Source: Scedosporium boydii
Lineage: Eukaryota; Ascomycota; Sordariomycetes; Microascales; Microascaceae
DNA: 64,000 nt
Direction: 5' to 3'
Assembly (NCBI GenBank): GCA_002221725.1
Contig: NJFT01000019.1
Coordinates: 62,001-126,000 of the forward strand
Shown here one piece after another: positions 33,748-44,769 of this stretch. The number at the start of each line of letters is the position of its first letter. Positions within the stretch are counted from its first letter, which is position 1. Position numbers and translations under genes: made by a program. The notes under the pieces were generated by a model. That model did not search any database and was not told the DNA's origin. It saw only the letters and a program-made list of their open reading frames with translations.

Positions 33748-35930
33748 GAGACGACGTCATGACTCCATCGACTCGCACGAATTCGACGACTAAGGCGCTG
33801 CTGGGTGGTTTGACGATGTTATTGTGCGACGTCATTTTATTTCTTTGATATCCTACATGCGCCATTCGCTTCCTTATTGTCAACATTTTGCAAGGGAATT
33901 CGGATTTCCCTGAAAAGAAATATCTTGTTCCATTCTTTGTATATAGACCTTTGTGCTCTGGGCCGCCGAGTCTTCATCGGCTAGGCCAGTAAGGCCAGCA
34001 CAATCAAGGGGACTTTTGTACATTCCCTCTACTTTGTCACTTCTTTCCTTTGCCTCCTCAAAACAGATTCCTCAGACGGAAGAGGACGGAGCTTTCTCAT
34101 CTTAGCGAAACTGGTGAGCTTCGAAAGAGTGAGGGGGTTTAACTTGGTGTTATTTGGCGTTTATGCTGTATACGATGGTATGAAGTCGCATTTTTTTCTT
34201 CTTTTTACGAATAGCAGGGATCTTCATATTCCGAGTGTGGATTACTCGTGGCTTTGAATTAAATTTTCTTTCCTTTCTTTATTCCCTTTCTCGAATGTAT
34301 TGATAGATGGTTTCAAACTCCAAATTTCCATCTCGCAAGATGACTTATTCCCATCCATGGCCGACTTCCGATTTGGAGGACACTCATAATTATGGCTGGG
34401 TCGACGAACGGCCCGACCATTCATACACTGAAAATGGAGCGAAGAGAAACAAGTTTCTGCTTTTCTGTTCTCATGGCCATATAACCGTCGTGGTCTTATG
34501 GGGGTATCTCTTTGCACTTGCAACCTTTTTCTCGCCTCGTTTCTCTCGGCGGTCGGCAACGGAGGCCCTATCGAAGTACAGCATCAATCTTATATCTTAA
34601 GGATTGCCTGGAAAGTAACCCTTAGGAACGAAGATTCCCGACTGAGCCATAAATTGCAGTCGTATCTGAGAGGCCAGTCATTGACGGCGGTTCCTAGTAA
34701 GACGAGGGGCGGGTTTTCCTTTCATCCCATCAGTTACAGCCAGGGGCAGGAATGGAGGAGAGGACCAATAAATGATATTATATTGTCCTAAAACGGACCA
34801 TGTCTTTCCGAAACGGGGCGGGAAAGGGGAAAGGGGGGGGGGGGCGTGTAAGTCATTGTGTGGATGAAAAGAACAAGATTGCAATATATAGAATTTTTTC
34901 GATATGTGCTATAATATATCCTTCTCATTATCGAATAGCGTCGGTCTCCTCTTCTTAAAGAACAAGAGGACGGGTAACTCGTCATCCTTCCTTGTTTACT
35001 GATACGCTGGCGACAGATCTCGATCGGAAATAGCTTGAACTTCGGGGTTGCTCTCATAGGCACCAGCAGGAAAAATATTAGGATGGGGCTCACCGAACAC
35101 CGGAATGAAGATCACTTGTAAGAAAAGTCAAGAGATGTGGTGGCTGAGCACTGAAGCTGATCACCGGAGACGCGTGTTCAGCGGCGGGAAAGGGAGGTGG
35201 CTTCTGGCAGATCAAACGGAGGCACCATCTTCGAGGACGAGTTTCTTTGTTATTGAACTAGCATTGGATGGTTCGGTATGCTTCTAGAACTTAGAAACAC
35301 TCAAGAGAATGAGAAGAGAGAGAGTATCTCATCACGTTCGAGAATGCCATAGTAAATGGCACAATACAGTGATTCATCTTCGGTTCATCAAGTAGTCTTT
35401 TTCTTATATGTTTTTCCTAGCCAGTAGTCTATTCTACTGATACCATGTAGATATCATGTAGCTGAAAGAAGAATGAAAAACTATACCACCAACACAAGAA
35501 GTGAGGAAACAGGAGGTAGGGAGGGTTAAGAATTATATATATAAGACAACAAAAAAAGGACATAAAAAAGGAACAAAAAAGTGGCAGTCCTCTGAACTGT
35601 TTGCTCACGTCCCGAAACCAGTTAGGCCGTGAAATAATGGTCTTGTTGAAACCTCCGAGATGCTGTTGACCCGAGGGAAAAAATATCGTTCCAATTTTGC
35701 TTTGTTCTCCTGTTTCCCTTCCAAGATAAAGGATGAAGTTACAAGACAGATGTATCACCATCCCGTTTATACAGTAATAGATCCGTTTCCGTTATTTTCT
35801 GTGTTTGTTCCATTTTCCTACCCGGTGAGCGCAAGATCGCATTGCCTTGCCTATAGTTGACCAGTGAAGGATCCCTGAGCGCTGCTCTTCGCGACGGATT
35901 GATCATAATAATGAAGTAGTTTGACCGCTT
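33748..35930. other. Intergenic region, chitinase 3' side to GPI-protein 3' side
   Basis: About 2.2 kb of A/T-rich DNA between convergent genes. It contains a 12-nt G run at 34833-34844 and several T/A runs. The frame 34307-34600 has no domain or splice support. Nothing else was recognised. Confidence 0.55.
34833..34844 (+). repeat. Poly-G run of 12 nt
   Basis: Twelve consecutive G in intergenic DNA within a longer G/A-rich stretch. Exact length is uncertain because such runs are error-prone. Confidence 0.8.
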
Positions 35931-37755
35931 TTACATCACCCAGAGAGCCACCAACACGGCGATGCCTCCCACAAGAGCGCCGCGTGCAGAAAGGCCAGGT
36001 GCAGCCGCGACGGTGACGCCAGTAGCCTGGGCGTTGACACCCGTGGCGGAGGCGCCGACGTTGATGCTAGAGAAGACGAGGCCGCTAGCGCTGTTGAGAA
36101 CGTTGGTCGCGAAGGAGTTGGCACCGGTACCAACAGCACCAGCACCAGCACCAATACCGCCAACAACGCTAGTGCCGATACCGCCAACGGCGCCGCTGGG
36201 GTTGATGATGGGCGTAGGGATAGATCCGGTAGGGACGGCGGGGAGGGTGTTGGTGAACTGGCCGCCGGGGACGATGGTGGGGCTAATGGTCAATCCGGTT
36301 CCGGCAATAGCGCCGGGAGCGCCAGCACCGACACTTGGGAAAACACCTGGAGTGGCAATGGGGGCGAAGGAGTCAGCCGAAAAGGCGGCAGTGTCGGCGG
36401 CGACGGATGCTAGGGGGTCGAGAGAGACAGCACCGGCAATAGCGGTGGATGCTTCAAGGACATCGGTAGCGGCGCCGGGGATAGCTGCGGCTCCTCCGAT
36501 GACCTCGGCCGAAACACTAGCCGCGGCGCTGGGGTCTACAGCGATGGCGCTAGCATCAAGAGAGGCAATGGGAGCAACCGAGGCGACGGAGCCAATAGCC
36601 GTCGCTGCACCACCGGGATTGATTACGCTAAATCCGGCCTGAGGAACACCAACGGCGGCGGAGGCAACGGGACTGAGAGAGAGGGCGCCGGTTTGAGCAA
36701 CACCACCATCAACAATGAGGCCGGCCTGGCTAGAAGCAGCGGCAGCCTGTTAAGTTACGTTGTCAGCATTAGTCTCGGGATAGGTTAAGTGGAGGAAAAG
36801 GAGGGCAAGCGTACAGGGTCGATGACAGCAACCGGCGGCGTAGCTACTGGAACAGCACCGTCAACGACGGCGGCACTCGTCTCGACAGCGGGAACTGTCT
36901 GAATGTTGACATCAGCGGTGGCTTGTGACGCCTGGCTATTGATCACGCCAACGTTGGGAACTACACCCTCGTTCGTCGCAATTTGGGCGGCGTCGGTGAT
37001 GAAGTTGGCCTGTTGGGCATTAGCAAACGTGGGCGTGATGGTGAGTTGGTCGCCGCTCAGAGGGATGAAGCCTCCTCCTGGACTACCGGCGGCGGCGTTG
37101 TTGGCGGTGCCCGTAGCACCCGTTGCGGCCTGGTTGTTACCGCCAGCACCACGCTGCGTTTGGGCGTTGGCCTCGGGAGGCTCGACAGCCGCGGAGACAC
37201 GTCCGGAAGCGTTAGAGTTGTCATCCCCCCCCTCATCGTCGTTGGAAGCCTGTTGGCCCTGGTTACCACGACCTCCAGCTGAGTTGGCAGAGACACGACC
37301 ATTTCCACCATTTCCACCCTGTCTGTTAGAAGCAGCCTGGGCACCTCCGTTTCCACCATCAATGCTGAAGGCATCGGACGTGACAGTGTTGTCGTCGGAG
37401 TCGGTGAGGACGAGCTCGAACTGGTCAAACTGGCCGAGGGAAGCATCAGGGGTGAAGGCAACCGAGCCAGAGTTGTCGACGCCAGCTTTGGATAATTGTT
37501 AGTTGTGATTCGGACTTGGTCCTATCCATCTCAACTATGAGTCCTTTGATATTACTTACCGGCTACCTGCTGGGCGGCGTTCTCGTTACCAACGGGGACG
37601 AGGCTAATATCGATGGGTTCTACTAGACCGTCGGTTTCCCAGCGAGCGGTGAACTCCTCATCAATCTCCAAAGTCTGCCCACGGGCAGGAGCCAAGAAGT
37701 CTGCACTGCCAAGGGCGATGCTAGAGAGCAGCGCCAGAGTCTGGGAAGTCTTCAT
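35931..37755 (-). CDS. Secreted GPI-anchored protein with Kre9/Knh1-type N-terminal domain
   Basis: Three exons on the minus strand, 37755-37560, 37485-36815 and 36746-35931, giving 560 aa. A signal peptide (MKTSQTLALLSSIALGSA) leads into a beta-sandwich-like domain (residues about 18-110) with FTARWETDG, PIDISLVPVG, NSGSVAFTPD and FELVLTDSDDNTV, the pattern of the Kre9/Knh1-type GPI-anchored family. A Gly/Asn-rich linker and a very long Ala/Val/Gly/Pro-rich, low-complexity region follow. The protein ends in a hydrophobic tail (ALVGGIAVLVALWVM) after small residues, as in GPI signals. It would sit at the cell surface or in the wall beta-glucan layer. The acceptor of intron 1 is AAG. Confidence 0.8.
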
Positions 37756-40030
37756 TTTGAAAGATCGAAACGGTTCGGGATGAGAGTAAAGGTCGACGCA
37801 AAAGGACAAACAGAAGGACAGCAAGCTGCCACGAAGAAGCGAAGTGAAAAGTAGTCAATTATTGTCAATGACTCGAGGTAGTCCAGACCTCAGTTGGATG
37901 TAAATGAATGTCGATGGAGAAGCGAAAGACTGGCTGGCAGTCGTTGAATAGACTAAAGGCAAAAGAAGAAAGAAGCCTACAAGTACGACAAGAAGGAAAA
38001 GACAATAGACCAGAAGGAAAGTGGAAGAAAATGGAGGGAAAGGGGGATGGACAGAAGGTCCGGTCAGAACCCGGGAAGTTGGGATGAGATATATGAGCTG
38101 CTTGATGGACGCAGAGATCCGCGACAGAGTCGGTCTGAGACGTCAAGCCCAGGTCAAGGGTACAGAGTCGTAGCACTACGTGACGGGTGTGGAGCAGGGA
38201 ACCTTTGACTTGGACACGCCAAGAGAGAGCGCACTCCTAACTTCGACCAGGGGAAGGTGTCGTCAGGAACAAGAAACATTCCTCAACTCTTCCAGCCACT
38301 CAAGATACATGGCGGGATGTGTCGAAACATCAGGGATGGCTCATGAGGTGATGGTAGACACGATCTCCTCAGGTCTAGGCAAGCCCGGTTGATGCTCCAT
38401 CAACAACAGGTCATGCACCACGGCGGTGCGCCGAAGATCATGGTGGGAGTGGTATAAACGAAGCCGGTAGAACATCGCGGCACACTGCTAACACCACGAG
38501 ACCGGAGCCCAGAATAGGCACAGGATGGGCGTTAGCCGTGCGATCTTAACACGGGACGAGGGCTCGACCAAGGCAGCAGGGGGTCGCTTAATGTGCGCTT
38601 TGTTGCAAGTCAATTATCACCGTCTATTAACCGGCAGCAGGAGGTCAAAACTGGGCAACGAGATCTGACGGTCGTGGTTCTGAACGTGCGAAGTCATTCG
38701 AGGTGCGGTCCCTCTGGATTCTGAGACAAAGCCTTGCAGCAGATCAAACCTTCCGGCCGCGCTTTGCATTTAAGCGACTGGGGCTGTCGACTCTGGTCTT
38801 GTTAGTGTAACACATAGAAAACTGCTGGGGTTCACTAACACCCAGCCCCCCTTGCTGTGACGTTTGGGTTTCCCCGGCTGTAACGGGAAAATACTAGTCA
38901 AGACAAGGAGTTTGTATCAAAGTTTCTTTGCCATCCGATGCGACCCTTTTTTTTCCTTGTCATACTACATCGCCATCTTGAGGTTGAGCTGGTTGCATGC
39001 GCCATCCCTGCATGCATCGGGAGTTTCTGAGTTAGTGCAGTGGGGAGGACCCAGGAGAGGCACTTCACACTTTCTTCAGTGGGGGGATCGTGGGAGGAGA
39101 ATGACGGGCATCTCTAAGGACCGAAATCAAAGTGGTGCAAAGCATTTCCTCAATGCACACCCCCATATTAATCGTTCGTGAAGCGCTGCTCCCCGGGCCT
39201 CAGCCCAAGAATCCAGGAAATCAAGATCGTCGCCGAGACTCTCACTCTCATCGTCCGCGATCTATCACAGTAGCATTTCCGTCTGTGCGAGAGCAATCGG
39301 TATCCCAACCCCTAGTGATCCGCGAGATACCCAATTTCGAGGAATTTTCAACTCATGTTATTCGAAGACGCCGTCGAACGGGAAATTTAACTAATGTCTT
39401 TTCAACTAAGTTTAGGGGGCGGAGACGTTGGACGATTTCTATTTCTGAAAACTGGGCCGACGTTTCAAGAAGAAAAAAAATACAAGGCGCGAGAGCCGAT
39501 TTGTAACAATAGTTGATGGAGACTCGATTTGGACAAAGCATGCGCTTCAAATGTGTCAAATACGCTTGTCATTTGACGATTTGATGTGAGACGGCGGTGG
39601 GACTCCTGTCAGGGTCATGGAAGACCTTCTCGAATGCTCGATCTGTGATCAGCGACTGCAATAGTGAGCCATGTGTGGCGTCATTGCCCAAGCCAAGTAA
39701 GCCACACAGCCTTTCAGGCAGTGGAGTTTAATGGAGTGGAGGACATAGCACCCCATCCATTTCTGTCATGGCTTCGATCCAATGACATCAGCTCTTGACC
39801 CCTCCAGACATCCACGCCGAGCCTCGTCGTGACCTCAAGTTGCAAAAGCTGTCAACTACGGAGGTGCAAACGTAACCTTTCGCAAGCGTAGTTAAGCTTG
39901 TTAAAATATTTGGCCTTAAAATCCGGTTCCCAGAACTGTCAATTAAACGTTCGGACTTGAATGTCCTGTACTCAGACGCATACCCTGTACTCGAGAACGC
40001 AATTTAGCCACCAGGCCTGACTCTCAAGAG
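37756..40030. other. Intergenic region between GPI-protein gene and J-protein gene
   Basis: About 2.3 kb between divergent starts. The part next to the GPI gene (37760-38170) is pyrimidine-rich on the minus strand, as expected for its leader. The rest shows no protein-like frame, mobile element or RNA gene. Confidence 0.55.
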
Positions 40031-40969
40031 ATGGCTACGAGGGCACCCCCAAACTACTGTAAGAGACCCCACAGCGCTCCGAAAACGATCCTCGTGTCTA
40101 ACTCGTAGCAGACGCGATTCTTGAGATCCCAGAGACCGCCTCAGTGCAGCAAATTCGAGATGCATATAAACGGTATGGTTCAGCCCTTGTTCTCTCCAAG
40201 GCACAGCTCCCTCTCCCCCTCCCCCGTAACACAGAACTAATTAGGTACCTCGATATAGAGCCGCCTTGAAGTCGCATCCTGATCGAGTCCCTGACGGCAG
40301 TCCCGAACGCGAGGCTCGCACTCGCAAATTCCAGCTCGTCAACGATGCGTACTACACCCTATCTAACCCCACTCGGCGACAAGAATACGACAGACAGCGC
40401 CGACGTTTCCCCTCTAGCACCGAAGGTGCTACTGACCGGACTGGTACTACAAATGGAGACACTTCCACCGGTGCCGGCGCGGGCCCTGGAACAGGAGAAG
40501 GGGTAGGAGCAGGAGCAGAAACAGGGACCGCGCAGGACGCATACTCGTGGGCATGGAGCTTTTTCACGGGCCAAGCAAACAACGCAGGGAGGCAGCAGGC
40601 CGAAGACCAGCAGTTCGGTGATGTCTTCGAGGAGATGCTTCGCGAAGAGGGCATGGCCGATCGGAACGGAGCGCCCACGCGCTCTTTCTGGAGCATCATC
40701 GGTGGTGTAAGTGGTGGGGCTCTGGGCTTCATCGTCGCCAATGTTCCGGGTATGTTGGCCGGTGCGGTCGCGGGAAACAGGCTAGGCGCTGTGAGGGACG
40801 CCAAGGGGAAGAGCGTATACGCCGTCTTCCAGGTATGTTTTGTCCATCTCTGCTCCGAGGCTGTTAGATCAGTCGCTCACCTTCGCTACAGGAACTTCCT
40901 CAAGACGACCGCATGAGATTACTGAGCCAGCTGGCGGCAAAGGTTTTCAGTCACGCGACTGGCTTATGA
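40031..40969 (+). CDS. J-domain (Hsp40-type) co-chaperone with membrane-inserting tail
   Basis: Four exons, 40031-40058, 40112-40172, 40259-40832 and 40892-40969, giving 246 aa. Splicing yields a clean J-domain start: NYYAILEIPETASVQQIRDA, then YKRAALKSHPDRVPDG with the HPD motif at residues 36-38, and AYYTLSNPTRRQEYD. The J-domain stimulates Hsp70 ATPase. A Gly/Thr/Ala-rich linker (about 88-120) leads to SFFTGQAN and an acidic stretch. Gly/Ala-rich hydrophobic segments follow (GGVSGGALGFIVANVPG, MLAGAVAGNRLGA; about 170-205), which could be a membrane hairpin. The acceptor GTAGCAG at 40111 was preferred because it gives the family motif NYYAIL. The exact partner is unknown. Confidence 0.85.
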
Positions 40970-41483
40970 AGATGGACATTGTGGATCAGCGTTGGCTCGT
41001 TGAGCCTTTTATTTCCCTTTTTCCTTCCCTTGTCTTTTTCGTGCTTTTTATGTCGGCCTGGCGCTTCGGGAGATTTGGGGTATTCTTATGGAAGGAAATG
41101 CATTATTATGGAGCATAGAAAGATGTTAGACCAATCCTGGATACATTTAGCCGCGCATTCCTTATGTCGAGGCTTGAGAGGGTCCAGACTTCGGGTTAAC
41201 GCACGGTGTGTTGTAAATTCACACTGTAATTCTGCGCGGCTTAGAAATCACGTCGCCATTGATTAGAATTATTACCGAAAGCACGCAACTGAGTCGATGG
41301 CATGATCTCGAGATCAAGAAAAAAATAAAATCCCAGGGATTATTTTCTTCGCAATCGACTCCTACCCAACTTCTGCAATCACTCCTTTACTCCCTTTCGG
41401 AAATATACCAATATGGGTGCTCAAGTGTCAACTCTAGGTAATTCATAGCCCCAATTCCTGTCATTGAGCTTGATTCTGACAGA
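40970..41483. other. cox17 promoter and leader
   Basis: About 510 bp. An upstream ATG at 41413 opens an 11-codon uORF that ends at TAG 41446-41448, 35 bp before the Cox17 start. A possible 45-nt leader intron (GTAATT at 41438 to CAG at 41482) would change the leader. No other gene is seen. Confidence 0.5.
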
Positions 41484-41765
41484 ATGCGATCCACAGCTCC
41501 TGCGGCTCCCGCGCCGACCCAGGCCGTTGCTCCCCCGAACGCGGATACCACTTCGAAGCCCAAGGTATGCTGTTTTGAGAACACTCCCAGAAGTGCTGCG
41601 TGACGGAACTAACGATTGGATTAGCCTTGCTGCGTGTGCAAGGACGAGAAGTCCGTACGAGACGAATGCATGCTCATGTCGAAGGCCGCGAACCCCGAAG
41701 AGGACTGTCAGACGACGATACAACAATACCGAGCCTGTATGGAAACGTTCGGGTTCAAGGTATAA
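41484..41765 (+). CDS. cox17: Copper chaperone Cox17
   Basis: Two exons, 41484-41564 and 41625-41765, giving 73 aa. After an Ala/Pro-rich N-terminus, exon 2 holds the whole functional core: KPCCVCKDEKSVRDECMLM, then EDCQ and YRACMETFGFKV. The CC-x-C copper-binding motif and the twin CX9C arrangement define Cox17, which carries copper in the intermembrane space to Sco1 and Cox11 for cytochrome c oxidase assembly. The ATG at 41484 directly follows a CAG that could be a splice acceptor. Start choice rests on the frame; an upstream ATG at 41413 is out of frame with this product whether or not that intron is removed. Confidence 0.93.
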
Positions 41766-41974
41766 AACAGAACGAGTATATATGGAGGATTTGCGACGAT
41801 AGGCGGCCGTGTACTATAATACCACGATAGAGCTATAGACTTTGACGAACAATCAACACTCAACTTTTTTTTGAATTCGCGATGGTTTCAACTCTACTAC
41901 TCTCTCTAATACCCACTGTCTCTCGGCGCAGGCGCAGCAACAGCGAGGAGCCATGTCTGGAATGCTTGGGGGTC

Positions 41975-42518
41975 TTAGAGGCTATTGTATACGTCCCGTT
42001 GCAGCTGTGCGAGGTCCAGATTCTCTGCGTCCTGCTTCCTGCCCTCTATTACCACCTTGAGAAGCGTGGCGAACTTCATGCACTCCTTGCGCAGGGTGTC
42101 AATCTTCTCTCGGATCTGATTCTCAATCGCCATTGTTTCCATCATAGCCTCCTGCCACTTGACCAACATGTCCTCCCGGGAACGAATGCTGGACGACGGA
42201 AACCATCATCAGAGGATGTTGCCAAGCTGCGCGGTGGGCACTTACATCTTCTGCTGGTCCTCCTTTAGACGAGAATCGATTCGTTCCTTGACCTTTCCTT
42301 GGATTTTGGTGTGCTTTTCGATCATGATTCTCTGGCGTCGATTCAGATTGCGCCGCAGCTGAGACCAATCAAGTCAGCTACCACCCCGGGAGCCACCATT
42401 CCCCTTCATGGTGTAAGAGTACCTCCGACATCTTATGCTGGGCATTAAACAAGATATCCTCCGGGTCCTCGGGCTCCGAGGAGTCCCCGTTCTTCCGAGC
42501 GGATTGTTTGCGAGGCAT
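41975..42518 (-). CDS. Small coiled-coil protein of unknown function
   Basis: Three exons on the minus strand, 42518-42423, 42358-42246 and 42188-41975, giving 140 aa. All sites are GT-AG (donors GTACTC and GTAAGT; acceptors CAG) and keep frame. It starts MPRKQSARKNGDSSEPEDPE and then is almost wholly helical and charged: LRRNLNRRQRIMIEKHTKIQ, then EDMLVKWQEAMMETMAIENQ, ending AQLQRDVYNSL. Heptad-like spacing predicts a coiled coil from about 28 to 125. There is no membrane segment or known domain. Such small fungal coiled coils are often subunits of kinetochore, meiotic or vesicle-tethering complexes, but I cannot choose among them. Its 3' end lies 209 bp from cox17, convergent. Confidence 0.75.
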
Positions 42519-42984
42519 CTTCAACGCGGTCTACTTATGAGCACTAGAGTTGTTATCTGGATCTGGGTTCAGAAACCTGTATGAATAAGGGGGAATCGCC
42601 TTTGCATGAGCTATGTTTCGAAACTAAATCATCCCGTCGGAATATGGATTGATAAACAGCATCGACATCACAATTCGGAAGTGGGGATGGAAGGACGAGA
42701 GTGGCAGGAGCACTCCGGCTTCGGGCCTCTATGCCTCGTTTCTTCGGACACTCCCAAATCAAGCAGGAGCGAACCGACTCTTCTCTTTGCTGAAACAGAG
42801 GAAGCTGCGACAGTGTTCGTTCATTCGCATGCCAACGTTCTTATCTGTGGAAGCAACTGCGGTAAGTCCTTCCTTCAGATCGAGAGTCGGCATCATCGCC
42901 GCAGCCGAGAGATCTTATTCGCGCTTGCACACGTAGCAGAATGAAATGTTGAGGATTTACGCATACTTCGGCCACAACTTCGAC
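42519..42984. other. Intergenic region
   Basis: About 470 bp upstream of the coiled-coil gene. An open frame spans 42606-42944, but it lacks protein character and splice signals. It may include the lost 5' part of the decayed gene that follows. Confidence 0.4.
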
Positions 42985-43763
42985 CACTGAATCTACCATC
43001 AGCTAGGATGAACAGTCTGCCACGACAGCAGAATCGGAATCTGAACCTGTGCCCTCTTCTACTGAGGCATCCCAAGAGTCAGCTTCTACTACTGGATCAG
43101 CTACGGAGACAGCATTAGAATCGACCACTGACTCTCCCACCGAACCCCCAGCTGGTTCGACGACTGAGTCTTCCACGATTAAAACGGTAACTGAACCCGA
43201 GTCGGCTGGGGAATCGGCTACCACGTCTTTCATATCATCGAGTGGCGAACCAACACGTCGTTCGCATCCGAGTCCACCATCGAGTCTTCCTTGAAATCCG
43301 AGCCTACCTCTTCTTCAACAACCTTGGGCCTGGAGCCATATAGCTCTACGGAGATTGACGAAACAACATCTGCCACCACTGAAGCTGCAACTGCCGAGGA
43401 TGTCACTACTACTGGCCCAACAACCTTTGTCCGGTAACGTCAACCGCGAAAGTCGCCAAAGGGAACACTGTCGGCGGCGGCATCAACTCCCTACAGTTTT
43501 TCTTCATTGATCCATCCCTCGCTACGACTACGCGTACACCATACATTTTCCGCCTGGGCGCGAATAATTACCTATCTTGCTATGTGAATGATCCGACAGT
43601 GGACCTAGCATTTAGTTTGCGGCAAACTAACTTCATCTATAATAGCGGGCGAGAGATAGCATTGTCGTTGGGATTTCCTATTATCTCCTTGTTATTTAAA
43701 CCTCGTGATACTGAGAATGGGAGGGGATTTCATCAATGGCAAGTTGGATGCTCTCTTCCCTAG
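42985..43763 (+). pseudogene. Decayed Ser/Thr-rich secreted (mucin-like) protein gene
   Basis: Three reading frames in succession encode one coherent low-complexity protein. From about 42966 the frame reads TSATTSTTESTIS, then an in-frame TAG at about 43004, then SATTAESESEPVPSSTEAS up to about 43250. It shifts by about 43255 to another frame (FASESTIESSLKSEPTSSS), which stops at TAA 43435. The third frame (43437-43763) continues TSTAKVAKGNTVGGGIN and RTPYIFRLGANNYLSCYVND and ends at TAG 43763. One stop plus two frame changes in one Ser/Thr/Glu-rich gene indicate decay. Unrecognised introns could explain one of the shifts. No signal peptide was found upstream. Confidence 0.55.
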
Positions 43764-44769
43764 CATAGTAATGGGTGGGTGTTTTATTACTTTGTGTAGC
43801 GTTGTGGTCTTGAAGAGTATGTGCTTGATGGCAGCCCAGTCCCGGCCGGCCTATATATTCACATACTATCAAAACCACACATTCGCGGTCTCGGCTGGAA
43901 AGCGCTTCAAGTGGTCAGATAGCCCAAGATTTCTTCTTGGCGACTGTCCAGGTCCTAGTAGCGTGATGGGTTCGGTTGTGGAAATACGCGTCCAATCTAG
44001 CGGAAAGGATGCCTTGTAGTAGCCATCCCATATCGAGAGCCTTACGGACTTCCGACTTTTGTAAGACAAGCAGACTTGGTTTGGACCGTTCTTGACTCAT
44101 CATTCGCGGTTCCTCCAAGCGAAGCCACCGTGTGTTCCCGTGTGTCCAACAACCGGCCCCTTTGTAAGACTTGGTGCGCCCATCTGCGAGTTCGGTGGGG
44201 ACTCTCCGCAAAGTTGCAGCTGGCTGCTGAGCTCAAGTAGGCAATACTTTGCACCACCCGAGCATCTCGCTAGCGCACCGTGACGCCAACAACCGGGGGA
44301 CCTTGCTCAGCCCTCGCGGCGGAATTGTTCGTTAAATGACCCTCGGTTCCTTGGCAGTGGTCAGGGCAGACGTCATCAGATTCTCAGTGATGGGCGGCGC
44401 ACCAATGACACGAGCGGTTCCCGATGCGGCCTCATGACCAATGTCATCGGTCATCCCCGCCATGATCGAGCCAGGCCAATGAAGACTGCCGTTTGCCCTC
44501 ATGACATGATGCCTCATTCTGTAAATTCCAAAGTGTCTCCAGACAAGACACTCAGGGTCCATTTGCAAGTGATGAAATGGACCCCTGGCTGCATTCCAGA
44601 AAATGTCAGATGAAAACAGAACGAAAAAAAAAAAGGTCTATAATAGCCACGCCCACCCCACTAGTACTCTTTCAACAAAGACCCGTTCGCCACCTTACTT
44701 TTCACCATCTCAGACGATTAACATTCATATCAATCGACTAGAGTTTAGCTATATCAATTAACTTCCAAT
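43764..44769. other. Intergenic region
   Basis: About 1 kb between the decayed gene and the proline-rich gene. A TATAAT-like word lies at about 44638-44643, roughly 130 bp before the next ATG, next to a 12-nt A run. No gene was recognised. Confidence 0.5.

Noticed and set aside
34307..34600. 97-codon frame after the chitinase gene
   Set aside because: Lies in the 3' flank of the gene, with mixed composition and no domain or introns.
35962..37502. Long plus-strand frames of 226 and 199 codons
   Set aside because: They are antisense shadows of the GC-rich GPI-protein gene, whose minus-strand frame has a signal peptide, introns and a GPI tail.
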